Origin: Datnioides undecimradiatus
Taxonomy: Eukaryota; Chordata; Actinopteri; Lobotiformes; Datnioididae
Assembly (NCBI GenBank): GCA_008933995.1
Contig: WARS01000029.1
Location: forward strand, 19,747,511-19,811,510
Length of the DNA: 64,000 nucleotides
Reading direction: 5' to 3'
In this document: positions 51,542 through 62,067 of the stretch, one piece after another
How the letters are laid out: the number at the start of each line of letters is the position of its first letter
Numbering within the stretch: position 1 is the stretch's first letter
Position numbers and translations under genes: made by a program
The notes under the pieces: model-generated
The model's input: only the letters and a program-made list of their open reading frames with translations
Databases searched by the model: none
What the model was told of the DNA's origin: nothing

Positions 51542-54500
51542 CATGCGGCGATATCAAGAAGACAAGAAGGAAAGGTCATATGGGACACTCTCTGTCATTG
51601 CTTTGACCTCAGGGCCCGGAAGAAGAGACAGGCGCGTGTGTGTATATGTGTGTGCGTACATGCCAGGTGAGGATTGAAGATGCAGCAGCGTCCCCTGTGA
51701 TTCACCTTTAAAGCTGCTCTCACCTGTTTCTGTGCTTTTAATACACAGCAGCAGCAGACAGGTGGAACCTAATCTGTTTTCTGTCTGCTGTCGCGCGGTA
51801 AAATAAAAACAAAAACCAGACAGGGGGAACACAGGGAACCGCTTTATAATGACATTTGGCAAATGTTTCTGTCCGAAGCATCTCACAGTGCCGTGATATC
51901 ACTGACGCAGGAGGTTAAAGAGAATTTAGTAAAAGATTTAAGGTTTCAAGGGACAAGATGCAACTTATTTTGACTCATTTTATCATAAAAAATAGAAATC
52001 AAGTCAAAAACGATGAATATTTCTGGTTCCACATGATTAAACAGCGCACCGGGGGGAAAAACAGTCAGTCAGACAGCACAAACAAATTGGAGATGTCACC
52101 TTGGGCATTTTTTTTTTTTTTTTTTTAAATCTGAGACAATTAATTGGAAAATAATCACCGCAGACGTCCTCAAACAAGCTGAAAACCTTTTTTTATAATG
52201 ATTACAAGCAAAAAGAAATGAGATTCAAACAGATAAACAACTCTGATAAGTAATTATGATTAATATTGGGTACATGTGAGCGCGTGCAGTCACTCAGATG
52301 TTACAAATGAGCAAATATCTCAGAAGCAACACCATTCGTCTTGACTGACTGGTGTCTAAAAAATGTCTTTTTGCAGTCTGGGGATGCAAGCGGTTTTCAT
52401 TTTGACAGTATCACAGTATCTCGGCCGCGTCTGTGGTATTTCCCCTCAGTTCCCTCCTAGTGAGCATTCTGGACTTCTGCCAGCAGAGGGCAGTGTTAAA
52501 TGATTTATGCACTTCTTTACATTTTGGCCGCATCCAGCTGTGATAAAATGTGCAGAACAGGCAAATATGATAAACACCGAACGAGTGCGAAGTGATATGT
52601 GTAAAGAAACTGCTGAGGATGAGAGTGCAAAGCCCATTTTAATATCTGTAAAAACATTCAGCGGGGGTGCGTTGCTGTATCCGTCAGCGCGTTTGTTTGA
52701 TCATTATTTCTGATCGGTTTCTTTTTCTGAGGATGTGTTATTTCCCAGACTGCAACACGCAGCAGGGGGGTTTGTGGGCTGCATATACAGGATATCCTCA
52801 GACCCTCACCTTTCATCTGCGGGGCTGTAGCCTGGGGTGAGGATTAACTCAGAGGCAAAGAGGCTAGACAGTGATGGAGCCTTTCCCTTTCAGTAAGGAG
52901 CGGCAAGGGGGCAGAAATGTAGGCAAAAGGGAGGAAGGAAAAGAGGGAGGGGAGGGGGTGCAGGAACAGACTGGGAGAGATATAGCAGTGGGAGACATTA
53001 ATGGGAAAACTGAATGGGAAAAGGAAGATGAGGGAGGATGAAAGCTAAGCTGAGTGTGGGATGTGTAGAAGTGAGGGGTGTAGACAGAAAGAGGACAGAA
53101 AGGAGGAGAAGCTGGAAGCGTGAGGGTGAGTTCAAGGTGCGCGGAGTGAATTGGCAAGAGCTCAACCATCAAACCGGCCGCATGTTTACAAATCCGGTTT
53201 TGTTAGCTGGGCGCTGTTCTAGCGCGGTGAATTGTTCTATTCCATTCAAAATGCAGTGAATCATCCCCTGCTGGCAGTTTACAAGCGCTCTGTCAAAAAT
53301 GACAAACCGCGGCGGCCTCAGATAAAGACACGTTGGAAATAATCCCCTCGCACGTCGCTTATGGATAACAGCCGCCGTCTGCTCGGTGTGCGAAGTAAAG
53401 TGTACCGGGTTCAAGTAACAGGGAAGAGAGATAATGAGGTGAACTTGTGAACCCCACCGAACGCCGTGCAAGCATGCCGCTACACTGAAAGCTACAAAAC
53501 AGAGCGCTGTTTTTAAGAAGGAGCAGAATGTTATCCTGGAGACAGGCGGTAGCGTGCTTTGCGGTGCCTAAGTCGGTGATTCATAAACAGGGGTTTATGA
53601 ATGTAAGACTGCAGCTCAGCCGAAAATAAAGCTTGGGCGAAACGTTAATGCAAACTTCACCAAAATGTATTTCGATATGGACAGTCCCAGGACTTGTCTG
53701 TACTTACTGCCTGTGATTTCGAACAGCACTTTGTCATTGAGGCCCAGTCTGAGCTCAGGCATCCCCGACAGGACCACTTTGAGCTTGATGGTGCCCACTA
53801 TTTCACTCCGCAGGACGCTGCCATTGGCACTCACCTATGCACAGAACAGCAAAACGTTAAATTAAACTTAGGAAGTGTTAGTTTCTGCTTTTTTAATGGC
53901 TGTGGTAGCAGCTCAAGTCTGCCCGAAGTTCAGCTTTACTGTTAGCAAATACTAAATGTACACTCAAGTAGTAAGAGTCTGGAACTGGAATAAACAAACA
54001 AACAAACAAACTGAGTGATACAGAGATCTCAGCCTTTCAGCAGGCAAACAGACTGTGAGACAAGACTGAAAAGCTCTCAGCATGCAGCGTGAGAAATGCA
54101 GGCAACGCATTGATGTGGAGGAGGATGAAGAAGCTCGGAAAACATTAAAAAAAAAAAAAAAAGTCCCCGGTCACAGAAGAGGAAGTGGCTGCAGCCGCTC
54201 TGCAGCGCCGTTTCAATTTCCCTTTGACTCAGAAAAACCTGCAAGCTATTGTCCTTGAGGTGTTGCTTCAAGGACACGAAATTTCAGAGGAAAGTCGTTT
54301 GTCTCCCTTTTAGTTCAAGAGATGCGTCGCGGCCATGTATACAAATCTGTTCTGTTTCTGCAGCTGCGGGGAATCCGAACTGAACAGTCTGCGCTCCTCG
54401 CTAAAATATACATTTTCCTCTAAATGGGCTTCTCAGTAGTCTGATAACATCGTATCATCACACTGATCGATGCTTCTTACTTTGTGTGTGGTAAAGCTGA

Positions 54501-57500
54501 CAACATAAGGTCAGGAGGAAATAAATTTGTCAAATATACGTAAAAATATGTCTATATTTAACAACTAAAAGTGTAAACAATGTCCTTTTATTGAGGAAAA
54601 ACATCTATATTTAATATCATTTGTTGCGTATTTATCCTGACGTGATGCGTCCTGATGTGTTTTGTCTTCTTAAGGAACCTTTGACATGTACGACGGCGCT
54701 CAGTAAGGCACTCCTCACTGCGCACAATGAGCAAACACAAATACCAGAAAATAACCTAAAAAGAATGGATGATTGTTGATATTAGAGGCCGTTTCCTTCG
54801 CGACTCAATTCAAGGAAAGAGGAAAACTGCGCGGAGGAGTCCAAACACGGCGAAGTTTTGAAAGGCAACTTTAGCACCGACACACCCACGTAGCCTCAAG
54901 GAAGCGCTGCACCGCTCCGCTCCACCGTCTATTTTCAACACAGCTGTTAATGACAATGCTTTATTTTGAAACGAGGGATGAAACAATGGACGGTGACGGA
55001 TGAAGCATGTGGAACTGTGCCTGCAGTGGATGATCTCATGAAATGACACTCTGTATTTAGATTTACCAACAAGGAAATACTCTAAAATACGATGACAATA
55101 GACTTTTGCCTGTTGAAGCTATGAATCTGTGCTGCTCAGGCTCAGGCCTCGGCACTCATCTCTCCACAAATGCTCAACTAACAGCCGTACTGTTACATCA
55201 CACGGTGCAAATACAATCACCGAACAATGAGTTTGTGGTGGACGTCAATAGTTCAGACACGGATGTTGCAGCGCTGATTGCTTCACGTGCATCTTTAAAC
55301 CAGGAGCCGGGAAGATCTACAGTGTCTGCATTTGGAGCAGGATGTGCCGGATCAACAGTGACTGTGACCGGACCACCGGTGCCCATAAAAACCTCATTCT
55401 GATCATGGAGGTGACCTGGTATCGTACAGGCTTTCCACAAACATGGCCAGTAGAATATCACCTCGGTAAATATCATGAAGAGGTCGATAAGAGAAATAAA
55501 CCATCAAAGAGCTAAAGTCTGGGATGTTTGCTGAAGCCATTTTTACCTTCTGTGAATGTTTCTTGAAAGATTTGATGTCAACAAAGCAAATACAGTCCTT
55601 ACCAGCAGATTCACTGACTCGATGACGTCCATGAAAACCTCGTTCTTCCTGTACTTGATGCCCTCTGACCGCCAAGACACGGCATTGGTGACGGTGGCGG
55701 GAGGTCGAGGAGCCCCGACCTCTAATTTATGACCCTGCTGCGTGATGTACCTGAAAAATACAAAAGGGGGACGGACAAATTCCCACATTCAGCCTCTGAT
55801 CCTGCTCAGTGGAACGCCTGAAAACCCATGACGTTTGATCATCAGCAGAGTTTTAAAACTCCCGGACACAGTCCTCATTAAGAAGCTGCGGCGTGGGATG
55901 AGATTCTTAATTTGAAGAAATCTAAATGGCAACAAACAGTAAATATTTTTATTTTGCAATCACTCTTGAGGAATGCTTTCATATTTTGTATTAATCATCC
56001 CTCATGTACTAAAATAAATGAGCTGTTCCCGTCTGAATAAATTAAAGAAGCTTGGTATTCATGTTGTATGAAGATTATTCATGGATGTAATTGGAAAATG
56101 GAGATTTACATAAACCCATTGTTACTCCAGCCACAGATAATCATGTGACTTACAAGCATTTGTTTACATGATATTAAACTATTAAGCATTGCTCTGGTAA
56201 ATAAAACCCCAGCATCAAGTGTCTTAAAGGATCCTGGGCCACCAGCAGACGCCAGGGAAGCTTTAATAACTTCACTTTCTTCAAAGATTTTAGCCTTTGT
56301 TCATTTTATTCTTTTTGTCGATGGTGGAAAATCTCAGTGTTGAGGCGGATCAACGTGTGGTGATCCAACGTGAGAGGGTTTTTCCGGTTTCACACAGACA
56401 TAACCAACTGTCGGTATCTTGAGGAGGGAAATTATAGTACAACTTGTGATAGTTACCACATGGCAAACAGCACACAAACTAGAAACTACTGAACAAATGA
56501 CGGCCGGTTGCTTTGGCATATCGAAATACTGTCATCGTGTAAAGGTGATATGATGAACCTGTGAACGCGTGTCTGCAAGTGCCTTCAGATAATAACAAAA
56601 ACACAGAACAACGCTGACTTTAACTCGTGTTTCTGGTTATGAGCGCACGTTAAGTTAAATACCGTCTGTCCTTGTAGCTCAGTTTTGATTTCTACTTTAA
56701 ACGCCAAAGAGAAAACGTCTCTCCCTTTTGCTGCTAAATGCTAAGCGGGTCGGTTGTCGGCCGCGCGCTGCCGGGCGAGGTGCGCGCGGCTGATTTTTAG
56801 AGCGTTTTCACTAAAAACAGCTGCCTCCTCCACCTGGAACCGATGCCAATGAGAGGAGAGGGTAAAACAAAACAGTAAAAACTGTAAAACCAGGAACCAG
56901 GATATTGGTTTCATCTATTGTTATTAGACAAATATTGATTAGTGTAGCTTTAAATGTATAATTAGATTAATAAATAATAAATGTGAGTGCCTGATTCTTC
57001 ACTTATTTATTTACTTAGGTTGAAGAATATGTTGTTGTCTGCTCAGCCATCCATCCATCCCCCAGCCTCATTCACCGCACAGCACTGCGAGGTCGTTTCT
57101 TAGTGTGCATGCTGGAGAGCCAGCTTGTTTTAACAATCCTCCGACTGTGTCCAGGGAGACATAATGACTTGTCATGAGAATAGGAGGGAGCTGTACTCAG
57201 ATAAACAACATGTGACAAGGCCTGTTTTTAACCCAACACCTGCCCCCTGACGCTGTTTACTCCTCACTGGACTCGTTTCCACTGCGGGGCAGTCCTCTTG
57301 TTTATGCCACCCCATGTTAACGTGGATATAAGGTCCAATATTAGGGTAGCAGTTCTTCTCAGGTATCATCATTTATATTTATATTCATATTTCTATAATA
57401 AAATACATTTGATGTACGATTCACTTTAGTTTCTCTTTGCGTAATATAACAATAACTCAACAATGTATTTACCCTGCATCCTTTTTTTTAATTTGGTGCT

Positions 57501-59796
57501 CACTAGAAGTCAGAATCGTTCAGCTGGCATCAAGTGAACATCCAGTAACCTGGGCAGCATTTAAAGAAAACAAATGGTGCTTCACACACGTTGTTGTAAA
57601 TATCTTGGATTGCTTCTCTCGACATGCACTTGGACCTACTGAAGACAAGTGTCTAAGTGTCTCTTTTTGCAGCCTTGTGCTTTAAATCTCCTTAAATTCA
57701 ACCCCAACAACTGCACTGCTAACACAAACAGACGCATGTTGACAGGGCTCCACATTGAGCTTTCTCTGAAGCAACGCTGTCTCCTCCCTCTGTGTACTTC
57801 CCTCCGACCTCCTCTCCTCTCCCTTTCGGCCCTCATATTTTCTGTTGTCCCTCACCTTGTCTTCACCCCCACGGGCCTGAGCATTCCCCCCAGAGTCACT
57901 GACTTACTGACCCAATGTTCCACATGAATTTGCTGTCCCCGAGGCTCAAAGCTCCTCTTGTAGAAGAAAGACAGAGAAAACTGCAAAGCCAGCGGCAGAG
58001 CAAGCTTAGTAATAATGCTATTTTCATGACTTACAATTAAAATGCATTGTGTCCGTATCTTTCAGTTCCTACCAATGCCATGTATGATGCCCCACGTGCA
58101 TGTGTCTGTATGAGGTATTCCCTTTCTGTTGACTAAATACAGCAGCAGGAGCAGTGTGCGTGCTCCACATGCAGTTTCTAATTCGAGAGCTGGGTTGCAT
58201 GTAGATATATGCACAAGCCAAATAGAGCGGGCAATAATAATGTTTCTATCTTGCCCCAGACTCGCTTAAAGTTTGCACCGTTTGCTTCAAAACTGCAAAA
58301 ACCAGTTAGTCATACTGACATCACCTGTAACGGGGGGGGGGGGGCATCAAGCGTCTGAGGACAGAGGGTGATCGTGAAGTTCATTTGGGCATATTTGGGA
58401 TCTTGGACTACAGGAACCAAACTGACTTTATTGTTTGCACTTTTCAGGGAAATTTGCATTTTCCAGGAAATGTGGCTATAAGGCCATGTATAGGTGGCAC
58501 GCGTGATGTTGTTTCAACCACTGAAAGTATATAAACTCAAATGTTCTTGCTCAATTATTTAATTATTGTGGGGGTTTTTTGTTTTCTTTTCATTTTTTTC
58601 TTAAACCTTTAGTAACTCAAAAACATTTTTTTGGCCAGCAAACAGCAGAAAGCTGCAGAACACACACTGACACATCACCTTTAAAGCCGATACGGGGAGC
58701 TAGCAAGCAAACAGTTGCTTATTTAAACATCCAGCTGTAGAGGAGCAACATTGCTTTCCTTCACAGTCATGTTTCTGGCCACCTGACTGTAAGCCTCACA
58801 CTCACTCACTCTCTCTTTGCTCTGTTCTTTATCTCGACCAGCTCCTGGGGGAAATATCCGTCTCTTTAGCTGCTAAATGCTCCACTGTGTTCACAAGTTA
58901 GTCTCTAACTGTGCCTGTCTGCCGTTTGGTGCTGAGCAAATAGCGCACAGTGGCTTCATGGAGGCTTTTTTGCTAAAAACAGCTGCAAAAACTATGAGAG
59001 TGCTGAGAGTGAACCGAAACAGTAAAGGCGGGATGGTTGAATAATGCGATGAAGCCGGCTGCAGGTGATAATCTTTGCCGTTTCACATTGTTGAATTGTT
59101 TTCACATTGGTATTTAACCTATATTTATTAAATTATCCATCACAGCTGCACTACACTGAACAGCTCAGACGCTCATGACCTGTGAAGCCAATTAAAGCCG
59201 ACTGAACAAATACAAAACACAAACTGGAAAATCTCGTGTCAACAACAAAAAGTGCTAGCTAAACATGTTTTGGATTGATTGACGGATTGAGGCAACATGT
59301 TCTCCCTGGCTTTCCGTCCCAGTTCCTCCCACCTAGAGGGTCTTGAACGTCTGGTGGCACACAGCGAAACCTGAAAGTGTCGAAAGATGAAAGGCGGCGA
59401 CAAGTGGGCTTGGGGTCGACGTTGGGTTGTTTTGTTGCTTTGCCGTTTGTTCTGTTTTGCCCTGATTCTCCTCAGAAATGCTAATGAAAGGCTCTGGAAG
59501 CGGGGGTTGGCAGCAAACTGACAGATTTGCATAACAATAGCAATCATAACAAAACACACACACACGCATTAAGGTTCATATGAAGACACACACATAAACA
59601 CATTCACATGAGTATGCTGCCCTGCAGTCTCACTTGCTCCAGTCTCTTGCATCCGCCCCGCACACCCAAGTGCACGCACATTATACATCACCAGGTATTT
59701 AGTGTTATAATGTAAGAGAAAACAGGGTTTCTGTGGCGCTCGGGGCATGAAAAGGTCAGAGAACTGAAATAGCCTGCAGACAGAGGAACACAGTGA

Positions 59797-59831
<35 letters not shown>

Positions 59832-59977
59832 CTGCCTGCACCAGAGAGAAATGACACTTTTGTGCGTCTCCTTGGAGAAGAGAAGAGCAGTCTGAGAGTC
59901 TCGAGTGTGTCCAGCTGACGGTGTCATTGTGTTTGAGTGCCAATAGGAGCCTGGTAATTATCGGCCCTATTCAGACA

Positions 59978-60013
<36 letters not shown>

Positions 60014-62067
60014 TGTACACACACAGCCAAGCCTCGGCGCACAAACAGCACGTGAAATTAAACATCAATCACGCGTTAGCATAAACAACGCGACCAAAAC
60101 CTGTGCAAATTTGAACGTTTCAAATATAAAGTCCATTAATAAGAAGCAAAAGCTGAGCACGCAGGCCGCAGGTTACCGTGGACCTGCGAGGAGAACATCC
60201 AGCCTCCTCCTGGAGACAAAACAACCCTGTGTGCACCGCGACCACCGCGTGTTTCAGTTCATTTCACTCGGTGAATAAAGCCCCAGCAGTTTACAGTAGT
60301 TTTAACCACCAGTTGTTCTTTGTTGAATGAAAACAACAAACGCACCACTCCCATCTCTGCTGGTCACTTACGGCATGAAATCCAAAGCCGTTATCGCACT
60401 GAAAAACCTTCGCGATGCGCTCCCTGATGGACGATACAGATACCACTTGAGCTAATGTGGTTACATTAAATCAGACTGGAGTGCAGCAATTATGGACTCT
60501 GAGAGTTTTGACACTTTAACCTCAGCAGCCTGGATAACGTTATACTTTAAAATACCAGAACAGAGCGGTGCCAGCACACATAACAGATCCAAGTTTTGTC
60601 AGATGTGAAAGTTCTGACTTTTAATACGGTGACTGCTTCAGGGAAACCAGTAACTGTTTCGGTTTCAAATCACGTCAAGATTAGCTGCTCTTAATTAAGC
60701 GTCTTACTAATGAACACGCAGACACAGCAGTCTTTATTTGTATTCCCTCTGCAGCCAGTGAAATAGATTTGCTTACTCTTGCAGGATCTTGCTGTCAGTT
60801 GTCTGTGGGAAACCGAAGTCCATCACTTCGTCCATCAGCTCATAAACTGTGACAAAGTTGTCCCGGATACTCTCCTCCTCAAGTTCCTTAAAGTACTCCT
60901 TGAATACCTACAGACACAAACCGGTCGTGTTACTTTGCGTTGTGTAAATTCTCGCCATCTGCCGCATGCATTCAAGACGTAAAGGCACATTTCATTCAAA
61001 CATATGAGAGGTGAGGAAACAGCCAGTGAAATAAAAGGTGTAGCTGCACCACATGTTGTCTGGGTGGCTAATAATAACATTAAAATCACAGATCAAGCAC
61101 ACTATGATGAGCAAAAATACTCATTTCTGATTCGATATTAAATCTTGTTACCTGTCAGCTCACACGTAGCTCTGGTTGAGGTTTTAAATTGCAGGCAATC
61201 AAATGTTTTGAACAAAATGAGAAATTAGATGTGACAGATTTGGGCTTAAGTCTCAGAAAACAGACGCACCTGGACGATTTTGTAAAGAAAGGAGTACACC
61301 AGAGCCGCGTTGGCATTCTTCTTAGTCATCGCCACCACTGAAGACGGGACTGTTAAGACATAACTGCACATACACAAGTGACAGGCGCAGCGCCTCAGAT
61401 GAAAAAACCTGTTTCGAACCAGGAAACGGACAAGACGGAGGCATGCCGAGAGAACATCTTTTAGATGCTGTGGGTGGTGATGAGATGAATGCAGCGACAC
61501 ACACGGAGTTAGCAGAATGCGTCGCGCTCACGAGCAATCGAGAACGTGGCCACGGGGAGGTAAAACGGCTCAGTTGTCTAATGCAGCGCACTGGGAAATA
61601 GCACTTACTCACAACTGCAATATCGTGCTGAATTAATAATGCGTAAGGCAGTTTGACTGCCCAATCCCGCATTAGGAAAGGAGGATATACAGTGCGGCGC
61701 AGGACACATCAGAGTGGATCTGTGTTCCATTTTTCAACTGGCTGTGAAACATGATGTGATGAAAAAGGGGCCGAGAGGCTGCCTGGTGCAGAGATCTGAA
61801 GCTCAGGACGTCCTACAGAGCCTCGGGGCTGCTAATGAAAGAGGCCATTCACGTCTACGCACTAGATGTTTTTAAATTCACATGGATCCTCTAGCAGACG
61901 CGGCGGATACAGTAAAGGTTGCTGTGTTTGATCCACAGGAAGTGCGTGGAGCCGTGGCTGACCATGGGTGTCATCTCGGCGTCCTCTTCCCTCTTCATTA
62001 GGATGGGCATGAAGTGGTCGATTTCATTCATGTCCATGTTCCCCATGTAGTTCCTGCAGATCAGCAC
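40960..62067 (-). CDS. ap1m3: AP-1 complex subunit mu (mu1), coding exons 2-12; start exon outside window
   Basis: Mu1 is the medium chain of the AP-1 clathrin adaptor (trans-Golgi/endosome). It binds YxxPhi sorting signals. Exons (minus): 61911-62067, 61270-61337, 60777-60907, 55603-55750, 53708-53834, 49756-49898, 48375-48446, 47931-48089, 45404-45529, 44229-44304, 40960-40982. They sum to 1230 bases with all phases joining. Adding a 14-residue first exon gives 423 residues, the mu1 length, and puts the YxxPhi-pocket residues at D174 ([11 protein letters not shown]) and W408 (ALPWVRY), as in human AP1M1. The longin part begins [20 protein letters not shown]. The homology domain includes [40 protein letters not shown] and [17 protein letters not shown], with C-terminus DYQLRTN. 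Residues are a mixture of AP1M1 and AP1M2, so I favour the fish paralogue ap1m3. Paralogue choice is less certain than family. Confidence 0.93.
42340..42481 (+). mobile_element. 3' end of a Tc1/mariner-type DNA transposon, diverged
   Basis: The right end GTGTCCACATACTTCTGGCC followed by ATGTATTGTA (42452-42481) matches the well-known fish terminal repeat that reads about TACACTATATGGCCAAAAGT on the other strand. The preceding bases (GGCCAACCTCACTAATGCTT, TTCAAAGTTTTGT) fit the degenerate C-terminal transposase coding part of such elements. The opposite terminal repeat is missing, so the copy is truncated and inactive. Confidence 0.65.
43041..43733 (+). repeat. Three related repeat modules in ap1m3 intron 11
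   Basis: AGGTAATGGATATGATGGAT recurs at 43041 and 43676. After the first copy comes CAGGTTCATTCCTAGGGC (43071). After the second comes the variant GAGTTCACTCCTAGGGC. A third partial copy, CAGGTTCATTCCCCGGGC plus CTGAAACTAC, starts at 43448. A GCGAGCTAGCA word also recurs near 43188 and 43586. The modules are direct, diverged and unevenly spaced. Confidence 0.7.
44171..44200. repeat. (GT)n run near the ap1m3 exon 11 donor
   Basis: On the sense (minus) strand this is a CA repeat starting about 28 bases downstream of the exon 11 5' splice site at 44228. Confidence 0.95.
47004..47205. repeat. Diverged DNA-transposon-like repeats (two adjoining pieces)
   Basis: 47004-47080 has the pattern AGTGGTGCAGGAAGTACGCT...TTTTACTTA...AAGTAAAGATACC. 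47088-47205 has repeated GTTAGTTAC/TAATTACTTA/AGTAATTAGTTACTAG words. Both recall short-inverted, AGTAAC-rich fish elements that I think are hAT-like. Neither has intact ends. They lie in ap1m3 intron 9. Confidence 0.5.
47246..47259 (+). promoter_or_regulatory. CTCF-like core motif, one mismatch
   Basis: CCACCAGGGAGCAG fits CCASYAGRKGGCRS except for the tenth position. It lies in ap1m3 intron 9. This is a motif match only. Confidence 0.3.
48329..48347. repeat. (GT)n run near the ap1m3 exon 8 donor
   Basis: On the sense strand this is a CA repeat starting about 27 bases downstream of the exon 8 5' splice site at 48374. Confidence 0.95.
48700..48870. repeat. Teleost AAGTAAAAGTACT-type interspersed repeat
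   Basis: The words ATACTTTACTTAAGCAAAGA and AAATGTAAAAGTACTCATTC plus TGCAGTGAAATGATCAG belong to a very frequent fish repeat, the same broad type as the piece at 47.0 kb. Diverged and non-coding, within ap1m3 intron 7. Confidence 0.55.
49899..49946 (-). promoter_or_regulatory. Unusual 3' splice site of ap1m3 exon 7: (UG)n-G6-UUAG
   Basis: On the sense strand the acceptor reads GTGTGTGTGTGTGTGTGGGG..TTAG, preceded by another GT run. The usual pyrimidine tract is replaced by a UG repeat and six G. The exon itself is certain ([17 protein letters not shown]). UG repeats at this position are known targets of TDP-43 and CELF proteins in other genes. Regulation here is inferred. Confidence 0.7.
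50036..50173. repeat. CT and CA microsatellites in ap1m3 intron 6
   Basis: CT run 50036-50055, CA run 50058-50082 and CA run about 50152-50172. Confidence 0.93.
51204..51537. repeat. Cluster of CT, GT and CA microsatellites in ap1m3 intron 6
   Basis: CT run 51204-51221, GT run 51314-51339 and CA run 51510-51537. Two opposite-phase dinucleotide runs (GT then CA) about 170 bases apart could pair as a hairpin. Confidence 0.93.
52480..52493 (+). promoter_or_regulatory. CTCF core motif, perfect consensus match
   Basis: CCAGCAGAGGGCAG satisfies every position of CCASYAGRKGGCRS. It lies in ap1m3 intron 6 between exons 6 and 7, away from recognisable repeats. Occupancy cannot be judged from sequence. 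Confidence 0.5.
52890..53135 (+). repeat. Purine-rich tract in ap1m3 intron 6
   Basis: About 240 bases dominated by GGGAGG, GGAAGG, GAAAAG and similar words. Apparent frames here reflect composition. Confidence 0.7.
54145..54161. repeat. Poly(A) run in ap1m3 intron 5
   Basis: A 17-base A run. The rest of the intron between exons 6 and 5 (53835-55602) shows nothing else recognisable. Confidence 0.85.
56720..56890. repeat. Partial, CpG-rich copy of teleost repeat C
   Basis: TTTTGCTGCTAAATGCTAAG, then a CpG-dense segment (GGCCGCGCGCTGCCGGGCGA), then CACTAAAAACAGCTGCC and AACAGTAAAAACTG. The order matches the fuller copy at 58.6-59.0 kb. Confidence 0.5.
58625..59035. repeat. Teleost interspersed repeat C
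   Basis: Successive blocks GGCCAGCAAACAGCAGAAAG, GACACATCACC, CTTTAGCTGCTAAATGCTCC, GCCGTTTGGTGCTGAGCAAA, GCTAAAAACAGCTGCAAAAA and CGAAACAGTAAAGG match a common fish repeat from memory. It is non-coding and its family name is not assigned. Confidence 0.6.
59799..60010. repeat. Facing (GT)n and (CA)n microsatellites
   Basis: GT run 59799-59829 and CA run 59979-60010, about 150 bases apart and complementary to each other on one strand. Confidence 0.95.

Larger units (their letters stand above)
55751..60776 (-). other. ap1m3 intron 4 (5 kb) with interspersed repeats
   Basis: No extra exon is seen between exon 5 and exon 4; their phases join directly. It contains two diverged copies of one repeat family (56.7 and 58.6-59.0 kb), a G13 run at 58332-58344, a GT run at 59799-59829 and a CA run at 59979-60010. 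Confidence 0.8.

Noticed and set aside
58715-58745. AAACATCCAGCTGTAG resembling a mir-30-like word
   Set aside because: It lies inside a common interspersed repeat, the match is short, and there is no convincing hairpin.
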